A DNA stretch of 6,714 nt from Alphaproteobacteria bacterium. Lineage in GTDB: Bacteria; Pseudomonadota; Alphaproteobacteria; DSM-16000; Inquilinaceae. A program made the translations under genes and the position numbers. Positions 5,885-6,714 of the stretch are shown in pieces. Within the stretch, counting starts at the first letter, position 1. Each line of letters opens with the position of its first letter. Under the pieces are notes generated by a model. It made no database searches, was not told the DNA's origin, and saw only the letters and a program-made list of their open reading frames with translations. The stretch is from the NCBI GenBank assembly GCA_029263555.1, contig JAJUFW010000168.1:1-6714 (forward strand), written 5' to 3'.

Positions 5885-5899
5885 TGGCACGGGCCTTGC
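5885..5899 (+). promoter_or_regulatory. Sigma-54 (RpoN) -24/-12 promoter ahead of the amidohydrolase
   Basis: The sequence TGGCACG-GGCC-TTGC fits the RpoN consensus YTGGCACG-N4-TTGCW at every core base; the preceding base is C, and only the last position is C instead of A/T. The invariant GG (5886-5887) and GC (5898-5899) are exactly 10 bp apart, as required. The predicted start of transcription is near 5911, about 42 nt before the ATG at 5953. No clear NtrC-type enhancer was seen in the 100 bp upstream, which lie partly within preA. RpoN promoters need an activator ATPase and typically serve nitrogen-related genes, which fits a gene that releases ammonia. Confidence 0.75.
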
Positions 5900-5913
5900 C
5901 ATAGGGATTGTCC

Positions 5914-5930
5914 GGGCGGCGGCGCCGCCC
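5914..5930 (+). repeat. Strong hairpin in the amidohydrolase 5' leader
   Basis: GGGCGGC (5914-5920), loop GGC, GCCGCCC (5924-5930) form a perfect 7-bp stem. It would sit at the extreme 5' end of a transcript begun near 5911 and ends 13 bp before the ribosome binding site AGGGG (5944-5948). It would not block translation but could stabilise the transcript against 5' decay. Confidence 0.5.
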
Positions 5931-5952
5931 ATCGAACCGAACCAGGGGAGCG

Positions 5953-6714
5953 ATGCTGAACCTTCAGATCGATGCGCAGCGTCTGTGGGACGCGTTGATG
6001 GAGACCGCCGAATTCGGGAAGACCCCGAAGGGCGGGATCAAGCGGCTGACCGTTACCGATCTCGACAAAAAGGTGCGCGACTGGTTCGTCGCCCGGTGCA
6101 AGGAGGCGGGATGCACCGTCACGGTGGACGAGATGGGCAACATCTTTGCGATGCGTCCCGGCAAGGACAATTCGCTGCCGCCCATCGCCTGCGGATCCCA
6201 TCTCGACACGCAGCCGACCGGCGGCAAGTTCGATGGCGTGCTGGGTGTGCTGGCGGGGCTGGAGGTCATCCGGACGCTCAACGACGCGGGCATCGAGACG
6301 AACGCGCCGGTCATGGTGGTGAACTGGACCAATGAGGAGGGGTCGCGCTTCTCGCCGGCCATGCTGGCCTCGGGGGTCTATTGCGGTGCGATCGGGCTCG
6401 AGGAGGCCTATGCCCTGACCGACAAGGACGGCCTGCGGTTCGGCGACGAACTTGAGCGCATCGGCTACAAGGGCACGGAGAAGGTCGGGGCGCAGCGTTT
6501 CGGCGCCTTTTTCGAACTGCATATCGAGCAGGGGCCGATCCTGGAGGCCGAAGACAAGGTGATCGGCGTCGTCACGGACGGCCAGGGTCAGCGCTGGTAC
6601 GACTGCACCGTCGTCGGCCGGGAGAGCCACGCGGGAACGACCCCCATGCCGCTGCGGCGCGATGCGCTGGCCGCCGCCGCCCGGATCATCCTGGCCGTCC
6701 AGGAGATCGCGCGA
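5953..6714 (+). CDS. Zn-dependent N-carbamoyl-beta-alanine amidohydrolase (beta-ureidopropionase), N-terminal part
   Basis: Third step of reductive pyrimidine degradation: hydrolysis of N-carbamoyl-beta-alanine (or the beta-aminoisobutyrate analogue) to the beta-amino acid, CO2 and ammonia, in the cytosol. The frame stays open to the window end, giving 254 of the ~410-420 residues usual for the M20/hydantoinase-carbamoylase family. Metal-site motifs are GSHLDTQPTGGKFDG (His83, bridging Asp94) and NEEGSRF (catalytic Glu128, ligand Glu129), then ELHIEQGP (His190) and GRESHAGTTPM, where the dimerisation-domain insertion begins. Spacing of His83, Asp94, Glu128 and Glu129 equals that in the yeast enzyme (His114, Asp125, Glu159, Glu160). 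The QPTGGKFDG wording favours beta-ureidopropionase over allantoate amidohydrolase or L-carbamoylases, as does the preTA neighbourhood. The start ATG 5953 has AGGGGAG just upstream. A 168-bp spacer with a sigma-54-type promoter separates it from preA. The final histidine ligand lies outside the window. Confidence 0.93.
   Translation, partial: MLNLQIDAQRLWDALMETAEFGKTPKGGIKRLTVTDLDKKVRDWFVARCKEAGCTVTVDEMGNIFAMRPGKDNSLPPIACGSHLDTQPTGGKFDGVLGVLAGLEVIRTLNDAGIETNAPVMVVNWTNEEGSRFSPAMLASGVYCGAIGLEEAYALTDKDGLRFGDELERIGYKGTEKVGAQRFGAFFELHIEQGPILEAEDKVIGVVTDGQGQRWYDCTVVGRESHAGTTPMPLRRDALAAAARIILAVQEIAR

Noticed and set aside
4402..6630. Very long minus-strand open frame (742 codons) opposite preA and the amidohydrolase
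   Set aside because: It is antisense to three well-supported genes; its Arg/Asp/His/Leu-rich composition is what GC-biased codons give on the opposite strand, with no recognisable domain.

Overview
The window is a compact, GC-rich stretch (roughly two thirds G+C by eye) of bacterial chromosome, most likely from an alphaproteobacterium of the Rhodospirillales type. That placement is an inference from base composition, strong third-position GC bias and gene content, not from a marker gene. No rRNA, tRNA, CRISPR array, insertion sequence or phage gene was seen.

Layout from left to right. Bases 1-1377 (+) are the C-terminal half of a glycogen phosphorylase (glgP), cut by the window edge and carrying the PLP lysine. 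It converges on a small lipoprotein gene of unknown function (1411-2043, -). Next on the minus strand is a TetR-family regulator of the RutR type (2137-2880). It is divergent from a plus-strand operon: preT (3026-4405), preA (4504-5784) and the first 254 codons of a Zn-dependent N-carbamoyl amidohydrolase (5953 to the window end).

The right-hand half encodes the reductive pyrimidine degradation pathway. PreT takes electrons from NAD(P)H through FAD and Fe-S clusters. PreA reduces uracil or thymine on FMN to the dihydropyrimidine. A dihydropyrimidinase, not in the window, opens the ring. The amidohydrolase (beta-ureidopropionase) releases beta-alanine or beta-aminoisobutyrate, CO2 and ammonia. 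PreT plus PreA together correspond to the single-chain eukaryotic dihydropyrimidine dehydrogenase (DPD), and its cofactor and substrate residues can be matched position by position.

Regulation is the most informative part. The intergenic region between the regulator and preT holds a 16-bp dyad, TTGACCAATCGGTCAG (2897-2912). It matches 12 of the 14 fixed positions of the E. coli RutR box (TTGACCA-NN-TGGTCAA), so a uracil/thymine-responsive switch for both directions is likely. A second input is suggested inside the operon: TGGCACG-N4-TTGC at 5885-5899, with exact sigma-54 (RpoN) -24/-12 spacing, lies about 54 bp upstream of the amidohydrolase start. The ammonia-releasing step could therefore be raised separately under nitrogen limitation. 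Several perfect GC-rich hairpins sit in the preT-preA and preA-amidohydrolase gaps. The pathway itself is known; the regulatory layout is what deserves a second look.
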